From positions 496,001-560,000 of the forward strand of contig JAVXUO010001677.1 of the NCBI GenBank assembly GCA_033065855.1: 64,000 nt of DNA, written 5' to 3'. Position numbers and translations under genes: made by a program. Shown piece by piece: positions 47,850-59,734 of the stretch. Source of the DNA: Escallonia rubra (Eukaryota > Streptophyta > Magnoliopsida > Escalloniales > Escalloniaceae). Each line of letters begins with the position of its first letter. Position 1 is the first letter of the stretch. Under the pieces are notes generated by a model, which was not told where the DNA came from, did not search any database, and saw only the letters and a list, made by a program, of their open reading frames with translations.

Positions 47850-49084
47850 TAACCCTAAGGGGGGGGGTGAATAGGGGTTTAAGACTACTTTAAACAATTA
47901 ACAATTAATCACTACAAACTTAGATGAAAAATGAAGAACACTTTAAAAGCTTCAAACAACAAATCTCAAACTCAATAACTTAAATAAGCAATCTAACCAA
48001 TCTCCACACAAGTATAAAACCATAATAAAGAGATAAGGGTTTAGAGATACTTGACGCTTGCGATTTAGATGGTTCGGCTCGAATTACCCTCAAGCCTACG
48101 TCCACCCTTTCAAGAAAGTCCCTTGAAAGGCTCTAGAATCCACTAGTATGATCTTCTTTACGGGTCAAGATCGAACCGCTTACAATCCCTTGATGCTATA
48201 CCCACATCAAGAACAAGCTTTGACAATCCCAAAGCTTCAAAGCTTGACAACCCCAAGCTTTGATACAAGAAACTTTAGATGAAGAATTATGTACAAAGAT
48301 TCACTCTTAAGAAGTAGATGTGTACAAGTTTAAGCTCTAGAACAAGAGAGATGAGTGTATGATGACTTATGGAAGTGTATATCTCTCAAATATAAGCTCA
48401 CAATAAATGCTCTCTTGAAATGGATAAGAAAACAATAAAAACCAAGAAAGATTGAACAATTACTTTGATCTTTGAGTATATCCAAGATAAGAAGGCTTTG
48501 AATGCAATTGATGAATCAAAACTATGCCCAAGATGAGTATTTATAGGTGTGGGAATTAATATGACCGTTTGGAGTTAGGTGGAGCATTAAATGCGCCAAA
48601 CAGTAAATACAGTCGACTGCAATGTGCCAATGCAGTCGACTGTATTCCCAAAGTAGCCGTTGAAAATTCAAAATTTCCAACATGCAGTCGACTGTATTGC
48701 AATGCAGTCGACTGTAATACCTCACTGCCCAACTTGCAGTCGACTGCATTCCTGAAAATGCACTTTCCTAGTTTTTAAAGAATGAAAAACTTTTATATAT
48801 GCAAGGGAAACCTATGGGCAAGTTTTAGGTTTACAGTCATCGATATGATCATCTCTCTATGTCTAGTTACAAAGAAGGAAATAAAAGCATTGAAAAACTT
48901 AATCGATGAATTCCTTCTTTGATGCATTTCGTTGAGAGTCTTTGAACGATTTGCTCGTCTAATATTCCGTTTGCATGAGTATGAGATTGTACCTGTTGCT
49001 TCATCAACTCAATGCATCATAATCATTAATGTTAGTTATCATCAAAATCAAATATAATCCTAGGTTAAACAACCGTAGGGTTAA
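47850..49084 (+). repeat. Copy C of the unclassified repeat family, inserted in the LINE
   Basis: Starts TAACCCTAAGGGGGGGGGTG and ends CCGTAGGGTTAAC. The ends are weakly inverted (TAACCCTAAGG against TTAACCCTACGG). LINE coding sequence (about KKIT, then QCATVQECLSVIQQW) resumes at the far side, so this is a real insertion of about 1.2 kb. Internal phrases are shared with copy A (11691-13425). It contains five CAGTCGACTG palindromes at 48610-48746. No coding capacity. The target duplication is ambiguous because flank and end are both TAA-rich. Confidence 0.7.
48610..48746. repeat. Five copies of the palindrome CAGTCGACTG
   Basis: Exact copies start at 48610, 48633, 48685, 48705 and 48737, mostly as TGCAGTCGACTG followed by TA or CA. 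The 10-mer is fully self-complementary. Copy A of the repeat family has only degraded relatives near 12430-12490 (GTCGACTGCA, CGACTGTCTCG). They could form cruciforms or serve as protein-binding sites; neither is shown. Confidence 0.85.
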
Positions 49085-49352
49085 CACAATGTGCTACAGT
49101 GCAGGAATGTTTATCAGTTATTCAACAATGGATCAAATATAGAATTCATAGCTGGAACAGGGCACCAAGGACAGAGAAGAACATGGAATTATGCCATACA
49201 TGGCAACTGGAGGCCCAGAGAATACTAAAGGAAATAGAATAGTCTTATGTTGTTATTTTTTCAAGCATATGTACAAATTAGTTTTGGTTGTAAAGATTGT
49301 AAATAGTTTTGAGCCATGAATGAAATACAAGGATTTTGACCCAAAAAAAAAA

Positions 49353-50096
49353 TACTCAGCAGTAATCATAATGCCTTTAGATATAGGGATATACAATTGT
49401 GTGTCTTTAGAAAATTAAGAAGAAACTAACTAATCATATACTTCAACAATTCTCCTTGCATGCTCACACCTTACTCTTCAATCTTGTATGTCTTTGGCTG
49501 AGAATGAATTCCCTCATTTCCAGGTAGGGTCACCTTAAGTGACTATGAAGTAGCGAGATGCTACCTATCTAAAGGATCAAGATTGTTCATAATTTCAAAT
49601 TTTTTGATAAATCTATAGTATCACTTATATTCCTTATTAGTTTTGAGTCACTGATCAATTGAAGTTTATAGAATGGATTTAGCACTTGAGATGGAAAACT
49701 CGCTTGTTTTACTTTCATGTGCTTGCATTTGGACCCCATTGATTCATCCTGCACTATCCAAAGCCCAAAATGTAAAGCTGGCAGGCTAACTTCAATATGC
49801 ACTTCTACTCTTGTATCATGGTAGCTCGGTGCTAAGTTACTTTAGGCTCAGAACAGTTAATATTGTCTATTTTACATCTCCAGATGGTCATGCATGATTT
49901 TACTTAGGGGTGAGCACCAAACCCTTCAACCCAATCCGAACCGTATAATAGATCAAACTAAACCAATTCAATCCAAAGCGTACGATAATCTTAACAGTAT
50001 GGCTTCACATTTCTCAAACAAATCTTGGTTCGATTAAGTTCACGGTTCATATTTTTTAAACATATCACAAATCAAACCGAACTGACCTATAATATG
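49353..50096. other. Intergenic sequence with a truncated hAT-like end at about 49911
   Basis: At about 49908 TTAGGGGTGAGCACCAAACC starts a segment rich in CCGAACCG/CAATCCAA, resembling hAT-type ends of the TAGGGGTGAGCA kind. A matching right end was not found, even beyond the MULE inserted at 50106. The rest is unassigned. Confidence 0.4.
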
Positions 50097-50105
50097 TTAA
50101 TTTTA

Positions 50106-51269
50106 GGACTAATTACACCTATGTCCCTGAGGTTAGGGGATAATTACAGTCAAGGACACAAAGTTTCAAAATGTAACATTTTGTGACCAAAAGTGTTTCA
50201 AATGTATCACCCGTATCCATCCGTTAGGGTTCCATCCAAAAAGTATACTGTTTATCATTACGTATTTTAAAAATGGCAATACTGCTCTTGTACAGTATAT
50301 CTTAAATAATTTTTATAATTTTCAAATTAAACCTTAATTTTTTAAAATTAGGATTTGCAACTAATTTGCAAATTAAGCTTTTGAAATTCTAAAATTAGGA
50401 GGATTTGAAACCCTGATTTAAAAATTAGGGTTTTGAAACCTTAAAATTAGGGTTTCAAAACCCTAATTTTCAAATTAGGGTTTCAAAACCCTAATTTTCA
50501 AATTAGGGTTTCTCTTCTCCTTATCCAGATCTGATCTCGCCGCCGGCAGCCCCAAGCCTCTTCCTCACCCCACGCCGCTGGCAGCCTCTCTTGGCCCACC
50601 ATCCGGCAGACTCGCCCCACCTCACCACGCCGGCAAGCCCCTTTGGCAAACCCACACTGCCGATACGCTGTCGGCAAGCCCTTTGGCAAACCCACGCCGT
50701 TGAGACACCGCCGGCAGCCCTTTCTCTCTCTAAATCCCATTTCAATTCAATTCAGTAATTAATGGATCACCTCGATGGGGTGCGCCGTTACCTCCATCAC
50801 TGTTGACTAATTTTGCGACGACGGGGAATGGGAAGGGGGAGGGCGGTCGTGGCGACAGGGAAGGGCGGTCGTGGCGACAGGGAAGGGCAGTCGCGGCGAC
50901 AGGGAAGGCGAAGGGGGAGGGTGGTGCGGCGACGGGGAAGGGGGAGGCAGACGGGGAGACGAATGGGTGCGGTGGTCGGGGGAGTTTGAAAGACAGAATT
51001 GGGTTGGGGGGATAGGGGGTTGGGTGACGCGGGGGGTAGGGGTGGGGTGGTTAGAATTAGGGTTTTTCTTTTCTGATTTTCTTTTCTAAAAAGAGACAAT
51101 GGCATTTAAAAAATAACTTTCTAACATAAGGGCAATAAAGTCATTTTGTTAAAACCGTTAGGATTTTTAGGGTTCTGTTTGGTCAATGGACACAAGTATA
51201 ATTTGTCCAAACTATTGTCCTTGCCTGTAATTACCCCCCAAATCTCAGGGACATAGGTGTAATTAGCCC
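50106..51269. mobile_element. Non-autonomous MULE of the same family as the autonomous element
   Basis: Ends GGACTAATTACACCTATGTC and (reverse complement) GGGCTAATTACACCTATGTC, both followed by CCTGAG. Deeper in the right end, AATTACAGGCAAGGACAATA differs by one base from the left end of the 35513-41630 element. A perfect 9-bp duplication TTAATTTTA flanks it (50097-50105 and 51270-51278). There is no transposase. The interior has alternating AAATTAGGGTTTCAAAACCC inverted units (about 50395-50520) and a GC-rich segment (50530-51050) that may be captured host sequence, although no gene is recognised in it. Confidence 0.92.
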
Positions 51270-51278
51270 TTAATTTTA

Positions 51279-54200
51279 TTTAGTAACATTCATTGATAAA
51301 TTTCATGTATATGATAATAAGAAATCTAAATAAAATAAAACTTTGAAAGTTAAAAGAAAAGAAAATAATGAGAGCGGTATAACTCAAAAATTTAGTGACC
51401 AACATCTCTTTTATATTTACTCATTCTTTTGCATACATCAATGAAAAAGCTTTGCTCACCCCCACAGAGCTTTGCTGTTGTATAGGAAGACTGACTCACA
51501 AAAAGCTTGTGTGGCTAAAGAATGCCCTTATTCTAACCACCAGTCCAAAGCCTTTACTAAATCCCATTTGGGGGTGGGGAGGCGTCAAGAGACATAAAGA
51601 GCCTGACAGCAATGGGGAAGACCCAACGCCCAAGTGCTAGGAGGACTAGGTGTGAAACCCTTCGGAGACCCGGAGACCTAGTCTCGTCTCAAAGTATTGC
51701 AAGGGTCATAATCTTAGGAGAGAACGAACCTATCTTGTTGTAAATGGTCCTCATGTCTGAGCACTATGAAGGGAGCCCCTCGGAGTGCCGCGTACTCTGG
51801 AGATAGGTAGTATATTCCACGTCTAAGGCGAGGCATGCATACACATGATGTGGTAAAGAGATGGATCAATGTCAGGGGCATGATAGTACACTAGATTGCA
51901 TGGGATATGACTGCATAAGTGGCGCAGTGCATCTACACAATGGGAGGTGTGTCATGCTAGGGGCACGCTCAATAGAAATGGTGTGGGGGCATAGTCAGTA
52001 AGTGTTATGGCGAGGGCACATACACGAAAGTGGCACCCAAGTCACATCCTATGAAAGCAATGTCGATGGCATATAGAATGGAGACAACGCTAGTACGCAG
52101 TTAGGCGTCATGGCACATGGGTGCAGTGACAGTTGTCATAGGAGCATAGATCCCCTAAGAAGTCATGGATTGCCTAAGTATTGGAACTACCCAAATGTGC
52201 AAGGATAGAATATGAGTTGAATGGCAAATGTATATCGAACTTATAAGTGTAGAAGTTGGTATTTATGGTGGGTGACATGAATTGCACTATGTGATGCTGG
52301 GGTACACATTGAATAGATTAGAAGATTGTCATGGTGTAAGGACGAGGGTTGGATGATGAAAGTATGTTGGTGTGAGGTAGGCGACTAGGTGGTTAGGAGG
52401 CTGCCCGTTGGTGCGTACCCTCCCACAAGGCTGCTAAAGGGAGAGTTCCCCCCAGATGGGTAGCTAAATAGGAGTGCGCGTGAGAGGGTTATTGGAGTGT
52501 GATGGAGCAAAAAGGGCAAAGAGGACCTCCACCTAGCAATTACCCAATGGGGGTGTGCCACAGGATGCAAGGCTTTCCTAGGGGGTCCACTTAGTGGCTA
52601 CAAAGGAGTGCCCCCCAACGGCCTACCCAAGTACGGTGTCCTAGGTCGGCGGCTCTAAAGAGCAAGTAGCACAAGATTTTGGTTTTCCTCATTTAAGGGT
52701 AAAAAAAAGATATATTATGGTATTTTTACAAATTAGCGGCACGTGACACACATGATACGCTCTGGGTGATAGGGATAATAGCCTTCAAGTTTGACGATTC
52801 AATATTTTTTGACGTGTGTCAAAATGTGGGACCCAAGGGCCGTCGAAAACGTGTCGCCAAGTTGGACTAGCAACACAAGTCGACTTCTGGACTTTCTCAA
52901 AGAAAATATCACATTTCAGCAACTTCCTTGGTAGCCTTTAGCTTGTCCATAACTTATGACGGCCACAAAGATCAACTTGTAGTGACAAAGAAAGGGAATT
53001 GATATCCTCACGCAGTTGGACTAGTCACTTCAAATATATTTGTAATACTTTTTTAAGTGTGTACCATTTGGACTTTCTTTCGTGAAAAGGATGAAGTGAG
53101 CTTAGTTCAAAACAAGAGTAACGTATGAAAAGAAATCAACCATTCTCAATGTTATAATCACAATGTTGGTCTAGTAAAATTGTTCTATGACAAACTTGGT
53201 TTTTGCTCGAGACTCAAAACATGGGAACCATGGGGTTAACTACTCAGCTCAAACAGGCTCCATAAAATATGTACTTTTAAGTGAAGTAATCTTCTATAAA
53301 AACTTTTAGAAAAGTGGAATATCAACTTAACTTCGAAGTACGAAAAAAATTCCTCACCAAGAAAGTGTAATTGGCTTTTCCCTAATTGTAATTTCTCACT
53401 CGTGACCATAAATGATCATCCTTTGTATTGTCTCTTAAATAACTAAATTTGTTCATTTTTAAGAGAAAACAATTTTGAACTAATCGAATTAGAGAATCAA
53501 AGAGTGCTTTGAAGAGGGCAACAACATGAGCACATAAAAGGTTGAAGGGAAGAGGAAGTGGCTGTAAGAAGTCATTATAGAGAGAAGGAAATGATGCATT
53601 TTGCATTTACTGAGGTCAGAGGTTTGCACAGTGCTCAATTCATGTACATTACCTTGCCTTCCATTACTAAAGATCCAAAATGTGTATTCTCTATAACGAG
53701 TGAGTAGGAGGTAATATCATCGGTTGATTTCATCGTGTTTGCAAAATTAAAGATAATGAAGATCAGAAAAGCTTGTTTTTTGTAACGAGTTGGAGGTAAT
53801 TTCTTCTGCTGATTTTAGCGTGTTTGCAATGAAAAAAGAGTTTGTGTCGTTTACAAATTGCAAACTTTTCTTCACAGCAGTTTCGGTACACATTAACCTT
53901 ATAAAGGTGCTTTCTTCCTTTTGCATGGTATTAATCACGCTCGTATATGCAAAACTGTGATAGGTCCATGACCATTTGATTACTCAACTTGAGCCGTTAA
54001 ATTGTATAAATGTATAGAATATATTTCATTTTATGAACCGACCTTATTTACCCCAACTTTCGGCCCCACCTCCACCCACATTTCCTCTCAACCCTACATC
54101 ATATTAGGACATGCTATGGCCCTCGTATCGGCAGTAGTGGTTACTAGTGCAATATATTCTCCCTTCCCTAATCACATGAAGTGGCAGCACCAAGATTAAG

Positions 54201-54310
54201 AAACAAGGTGGATAGAATTTTATTATTCTTGAGAGATTCTTAGTAATCAATTGGGCAAAAGCATATTCAATTAAACTTAAATTGCCATTTTTCCAAAACT
54301 GTGTATTTTA
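51279..54310. other. Unassigned 3-kb stretch, partly G-rich
   Basis: From about 51580 to 52680 the sequence is G-rich, mid-GC and poor in stops, unlike its AT-rich surroundings, with phrases such as GAAACCCTTCGGAGACCCGG and ACGGTGTCCTAGGTCGGCGG. It looks like noncoding LTR or Helitron-type sequence, but I recognise no family, boundaries or domain. From 52700 to 54310 it is AT-rich with no feature found. Confidence 0.4.
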
Positions 54311-54312
54311 TA

Positions 54313-55423
54313 CTCCCTCCATCCCATAAATATAGATCGTCTTTCTTTTTTTGGTTGTTCCATTTTATCGCTCAGTTTTCAGATTTTGTAAGTAAATTAT
54401 CTTGATTTCCAACATCATGCACTCTCTCTTCAGACTCCCCCCCCCCCAACCCTTTCCTTTTTCTCTCTCAACCCCTCGTCGAGGACCACAATCATCTTGA
54501 ATGAATCACCATTGACGCTCCTTCAACCATCATCATCGCCTCAGTTCGACCACCAAAACCAATTAGATATGTCAACGGTTTTGATTTGAAGATTAACTTT
54601 AAGTCTTAGATTTGATCTTTAAAGATCTTAAAAATTCCGATTTGTTTTCTTAACTTGATTAGAAAGGGCTTTACACTCAAATATTTGTGTTTTTTTACAT
54701 GCTTGAAGATCTATGCCATGGTGGTTGATTAGGTAACAGCGATGATTATTGTCGGTCTTGGCTTGAAACAACGACATAAAGATTATTGATATCGTCTAGG
54801 TGACCTACCAAGCAACTAAGGCACATGCATAGACGAATGACTAGACAAGGTGGATGATCGTTTAGGCAAGTGGGGCGGTAGCCTAAGTGTGGTAAAGTCT
54901 AGTGGCTGGTGACTAAGCATGTAAGGCGTAATATAATTTGAAAAAAATAAAGGCCAAATAGCAGTTGATACAGAAACCACCGTCGGTGACCACCACACAC
55001 CATAAATTCGACTTTTCACATGAGATGATATTGGCTTGTAAAAGACAACTGAATAATTTGAGGTGCTATGGTGATATTCACATATAGCGGTGAGACGAAA
55101 TCCAAATAAGGGGAAACAATGACCAGAATAGTGGCGGTGCGATTGCAGCTATGTTAATAGGGAGATGAGTCAGCAAAGCATTTGAGTTATAGGATAGGAG
55201 CATGATCGAGAGACTGTATCAGAATAACCTGAGGTGAGAAGAATGGAAACAAGAAAGATACAGAAAATGGCTTTATGCCTCACTATTTGAAAAAAGATAC
55301 AAATAAAGCAAAAAGAGTTGATAATGGCATCTAAGGATAATACATGAATTATCCAATGTAAGACTAGATTCCTTACTATGCGAGCAAAGTCAAAATGGAG
55401 CAATAAAATTGAGACGAAGGGAG
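54313..55423. mobile_element. Stowaway/mariner-like element, non-autonomous
   Basis: Inverted ends CTCCCTCCATCCCATAAA and (reverse complement) CTCCCTTCGTCTCAATTTT, bordered by TA on both sides (54311-54312 and 55424-55425), the Tc1/mariner target duplication. At 1.1 kb it is long for a Stowaway MITE, so it may be an internally decayed larger element or a MITE with an insertion. No transposase frame remains. Confidence 0.65.
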
Positions 55424-55425
55424 TA

Positions 55426-56914
55426 GTATCAAAAACAGTTTTTTTTCCGGTATTCAGGTGGGAGTAGTATAAAAAACATTACCCACCTTACCTCATACTT
55501 GGTTCCGCCTTAACAGAGCCACACACAATTGCCTTATTTGCATGAGCTTCATGTCGACAAATTACACCTCTTCATTTTGTTATGCTCGTCTGACAAGTGA
55601 ACCACTAAAGTGGGAATGAAAGGACGCCATTGGAGTCGGGGTGTTGTGGCAACATTGCGTTATGATATAGGTACTATATTTTTGTTTTGTTTATGCCAGA
55701 TAATTGCATTTCAAAAAATAAAAAATCAGTTATAAGAGCTAATATTTTCTCATGGCAGCTACACCCAATTCAAAATTCTTATTTTCTAAGACCTGGAACT
55801 ACAACACAACCTACACAAAAAATTAGCTACAAGAGCAAGGAAACGAGTTCTTCGAGTAGAGATAACCATAAATCTAGTGATACATCCTAATATTCCATAA
55901 CCTTGTAAAATTACAACCTAAAAAGCATGAAAGACATTAGAAGAAGCTCACCCTGATATATCCATAAGGACACGGATTGAACACCTAGGACAAACTTGGT
56001 TGATATCCTAATACTACTTATTTATATTCTTTTGGTCCATTCTTCTTGGCCACATAGCAAAAACAAGCTCCACAGGGTCCATTAAAAACTCTTCAACACA
56101 AGCAAACTACATGTTTCAGACCACATGTAAATCCCCTGCATCCCTCCATGTAACACATGCATTGTGAGACCTGCACCATGGGCCCGTCTGATTCTCCAAT
56201 GGTGCATCTAAGCGGCCGAAGTTGACTCAAAAGCATAAGAAATCAGCTCAACCAACCCCTATTTGACTGAATGCCAGACAAAGCTATCATAATTTTGGTA
56301 CAATCAAACCATAAAGTCACCACAAACTGCCTCAAAGTCATGGATAACCACAATATGGAAGCTTAGAATGCTACAACAAAGAAAATGGGAGAACTCTTTA
56401 AGAAGAGACACTATAGAAGAAGGAGGGAAAAATGTCAAGTCTTTTTAATTTCTAGGGGAGAAGAAAAATCCATGATGAACGAATGAAGCACACCCCCACC
56501 TCTGTCAAAACAAACCATCAGAGAAATAAGAAAATAATTGAAAAGGGAGGAAGCAAAAGAGAGCAAGAAAGAGAGCCCGAGGTTAAAGCCACACCAAATT
56601 CATCACTCAACTACCAAAAACTAGCTACCCCAGACACCTAGGCCAAATCAAGAAACTTACCATAAAAATAGTTGTTAAAAAAACCTAGAGAAGAGGAGAT
56701 TTCTCGATCGAGCCACGCATAAGATCAAGCTATGCGGTCACTCTTGAAATTCCTACTACCCAAAGTGCATATAATAGATGGACCCAAACATGTCCATAAT
56801 CAAGCCTATATAGTAGCTGGAGCTCTAGGATTTGGCCGAACGGCCACTATAACCCCATGTTGCGGGAAGACTTGAAAGAATTGAACCCTGCTGAAGCAAT
56901 AGGATATAGACTAT
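55426..56914. other. Intergenic sequence, nothing recognised
   Basis: Moderately AT-rich. No gene-like frames, inverted ends or RNA gene signals were found. Confidence 0.45.
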
Positions 56915-56922
56915 CTCGCAAT

Positions 56923-57906
56923 TAGGGATGGTAATAGGGCGGGTCGGATGCAGATCTTATTAAATCCGAACCCGCCCCGCTAGTTCAGAAACCTCACTCC
57001 GCCCCGCCCCGACACCGGGTCAAAAGAATGGAAAACCATTCCTGATCCTAAGGTAGTTTAGGAAATCCGACCCCGCCCCGATCTTTCCTTACTCGCGGCC
57101 ACTGTTGCAATCTGAGCCATAGAAGAACAAGGCACATTAATTATTATGAGCACTGCCGGCACCCCCTACCCACGGCACAGCCGTCATACACTCACCATTA
57201 TCACCCATCACTCACAAATGGAAAAAGAGAATTCAACAAAAAAAAGTAAAAAAGGAAAGAATTAAAAAAACAAAAAAGCCCATATGCGGTCCAGCGTTTC
57301 GTCATTGCCGATCACCACTCCGATCGCACCACCACTCCACCACGTCCTTCACCGCCTCGCCGCAGAGGCCTCCGATCCAGCGCCCCCTGTAGCTCTCACA
57401 GACGTGACGTAGCCGCATCAGTCGCACTTGGCAAACTCAACTGCCAACTCTGTTGTTGCACCGTCGCCGCCATCTTATTCGGACGGTGGAGGTGTTGGTG
57501 CGCTGTTTGATCGAGGTGGTGGGTGGCCGGTTAGGTGGTGGTGGGTGGAAATAGTTTGTCACCGTGAGGGGGCCGACCACTGACAGTGGGTATGAAGCAG
57601 CGATAACGGCGTAGTGTTAGCAGAAGAAAGAAATGATTCTAGGGTTTTGTCATTTTTGGACTATATATATACGTTAGATGGACGACCGAGATTAGCTAAT
57701 AAATTTAGGATTTGTAAACCGGGGCGGGTACGGGTCGGATACCGGGGCGGGTTGGACAGATAATCATACCCGATCCTAACTCGCTACGGGTTGAAAATTT
57801 AAATACCATACCCGCCCCATGACCCGGTCAAAGTCAATATAATCCGCTCCTATTGGAGTGGGGCGGGTCGGAGATCTGCCGGTTGCGGATCTAATTGCCA
57901 TCCCTA
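56923..57906. mobile_element. Non-autonomous hAT element
   Basis: Ends TAGGGATGGTAAT and (reverse complement) TAGGGATGGCAAT, with a perfect 8-bp target duplication CTCGCAAT at 56915-56922 and 57907-57914, the hallmark of hAT elements. Subterminal regions hold repeated GGGCGGGT and GACCCGG phrases on both sides. The GC-rich core (about 57290-57640) has no recognisable gene and may be captured sequence. The truncated copy at 10998-11217 is related. Confidence 0.92.
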
Positions 57907-57914
57907 CTCGCAAT

Positions 57915-59734
57915 GAAAGGTAAAAGAGGCCGGGAATGCCTCTCTTAGCATAGAGAAACCCCTTTCAAGTGACAACGGTGTGAAGGTTGTGGTTTTTAGA
58001 AATAAAAAGACAAGAGAAGGCATAGCTCGAGATCAGTTTTATCTTTAAGGCTTATTTTTTAGAATAGTCAGAACTGTAACTTTATATAGTACATTGATAT
58101 GAGAATTCGAACTCGGGACCTTGAGGTTATTCCTCAAGGCCTTTTCCCACTCCACCACCCTTTCAGATTTATTGTGGTTAAGATGGAAGTTTTAGAATGA
58201 TATTAAGGACTAATTGTACTTTTAGCCCTTCAAATGCTCATTTTGATATGTGAAAGATCTTACAACGGCACTACCTTTTTTGTCTCTTCTGCAAATAAAG
58301 AACTTCCTAAAAGGATAACGTAGGGCTTAGTTAACTACGTGTTCAGCCATAGTAAATTTAGTGTAGCAAGAGCTTTTGTCTTTTTAGCGAGCGTCAGCAA
58401 GGTATTCGTCGATGTTTTCTTGTTTAGAACAATCGCATTATAGACTATACACGAAGGATTGCATCCAATTTTTTACTTAGCGATTTTTTCTAATTGTTGA
58501 TCGTTTTTCAATTGGAAATGAAGTCTTTTTCAATTGCCTAGCCAACTTTTGAGCTTGTCTTGTCTTGTTACGTCACTTTGTCAAGGCACACCATCGAGGA
58601 TAGGCTACAAGCCAACTACACCCCATCCCTCAATCACCTTGTGGTGCTAGAAATAAATCTACCCCTCAAAAATTTTATAAGGTGGTTGGTTTTTTTCCAC
58701 CTAATGTCAATTTTACAAGGGAAATGATATTTGAGCTGCACAATGATCATTAAATCCATTAAATTGTCACTGGAGCTCAAATGGCTTTTTGAAGTTCATT
58801 TGTCAATTCATTTCCTAGTTCACTTAGTAAAGAAAAAACATGTTAAGCTGAAATTGTGACAACCCAAGGTACGACATGTTTGAGTTTCATGGAGGAAGCG
58901 ATATTAGGGTAATAAGTAAAGAAATGGCCCGCCTGATTGCATAGACCATAGACTGCGGCTGCAACTTGCCTAGGTTTGGTTGAGTTTAACCAATCAATCC
59001 AAGAAAGGACAGTTTTAAACCTAACCAGGCTCGAAATTTAAAGAGAATGATTGAGTACGGTTGGTTCAATTTGAAAGTGAGTTAGTTTGGGTTAGATTAC
59101 CAAATCCATTTCTTATATGATCCTTTAAAACAAAATATTGTTGACGGAAAGCAAAACCACCACCACCACTTGTGATGATGGCCGCAACCATCGCCGGCTA
59201 TTGACTCCCGCCAATATCAGCCATTGCTAGGCACACCCGGCCACCTTCATCTGCCAGCTGTCAGACGGACGCCATGCACCTCCCTCGTATGCCACTGCCA
59301 CCTTCGCTGCCAACCGACACAACCACTCCACTAATTCCATCGGCTGTCACCTGTCAACGTTGCCCACCACCACCTGCATCTACCGCCATATGCTACTATT
59401 TCATGTGGCAACCACTGAATTTCCTATTTTTGCACGTAAAAAACTTTTTCCATTTTTGTCCACCGGCCCAATCTAACCCATTCAACCCAGAACGAACTCG
59501 ACCCAACCAATTGGATTTTTTCTTCGGTTAGGTTGGTTAGCCTTTAATATTGTATGGGTTAACTTGAATTGTATTGAAAGACAAACCCCACCTAAGTTGA
59601 ACTCCTTAAAAAAAAAGGCAAACCCTAACAAACCGGCCGTACCCGTACAATTTCACATGCTATTATAGCTAAGCCGTACAAAGGAGCATCTATTCTAAGT
59701 TGAAAGTACCTTACCGGTACTTGGTACTTGGTAG
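57915..59734. other. Intergenic sequence with a tRNA-like SINE remnant and a possible hAT-like repeat
   Basis: Apart from the SINE at 58040-58165, a segment at about 58960-59590 starts with CTAGGTTTGGTTGAGTT and ends in a GGTTAACTT-rich inverted region, suggesting an old hAT-like repeat around a CACC-rich core (59150-59400). The boundaries could not be verified. Confidence 0.35.
58040..58165 (-). mobile_element. tRNA-derived SINE, probable
   Basis: On the minus strand TGGTGGAGTGGG (A-box-like) is followed about 35 bp later by GAGTTCGAATTC (B-box-like), the spacing of a tRNA-type internal polymerase III promoter. It is followed by a short body ending in TTCTAAAAAATAAG. No target duplication was recognised, and the copy looks old or truncated. 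Confidence 0.5.

Larger units (their letters stand above)
42035..49352 (+). mobile_element. L1-type LINE, decayed, interrupted by two later insertions
   Basis: Own length is about 4.5 kb once insertions at 44050-45602 and 47850-49084 are discounted. ORF1 region 42060-42769: DUF4283-like fold (WIQLSNLPLQFWSKPMVSRI), then a CCHC knuckle near 42410-42460. ORF2: endonuclease starting MKIASWNIRGFNAPAKQAAK at 42766, with later GDFN and SNHALL segments; reverse transcriptase with APGPNGF, FRPIACCNVVYK, LKIDLQKAYDSVDW, LRQGDP and FVDD (instead of the usual FADD); zinc-finger-RVT end (WKLVW, then CVMCNKGTETIDHLFIQC). It ends in a ten-A tail at 49343-49352. Several frameshifts and stops break both ORFs. 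The 5' end at about 42035 looks truncated, and the target duplication was not resolved. Confidence 0.88.
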
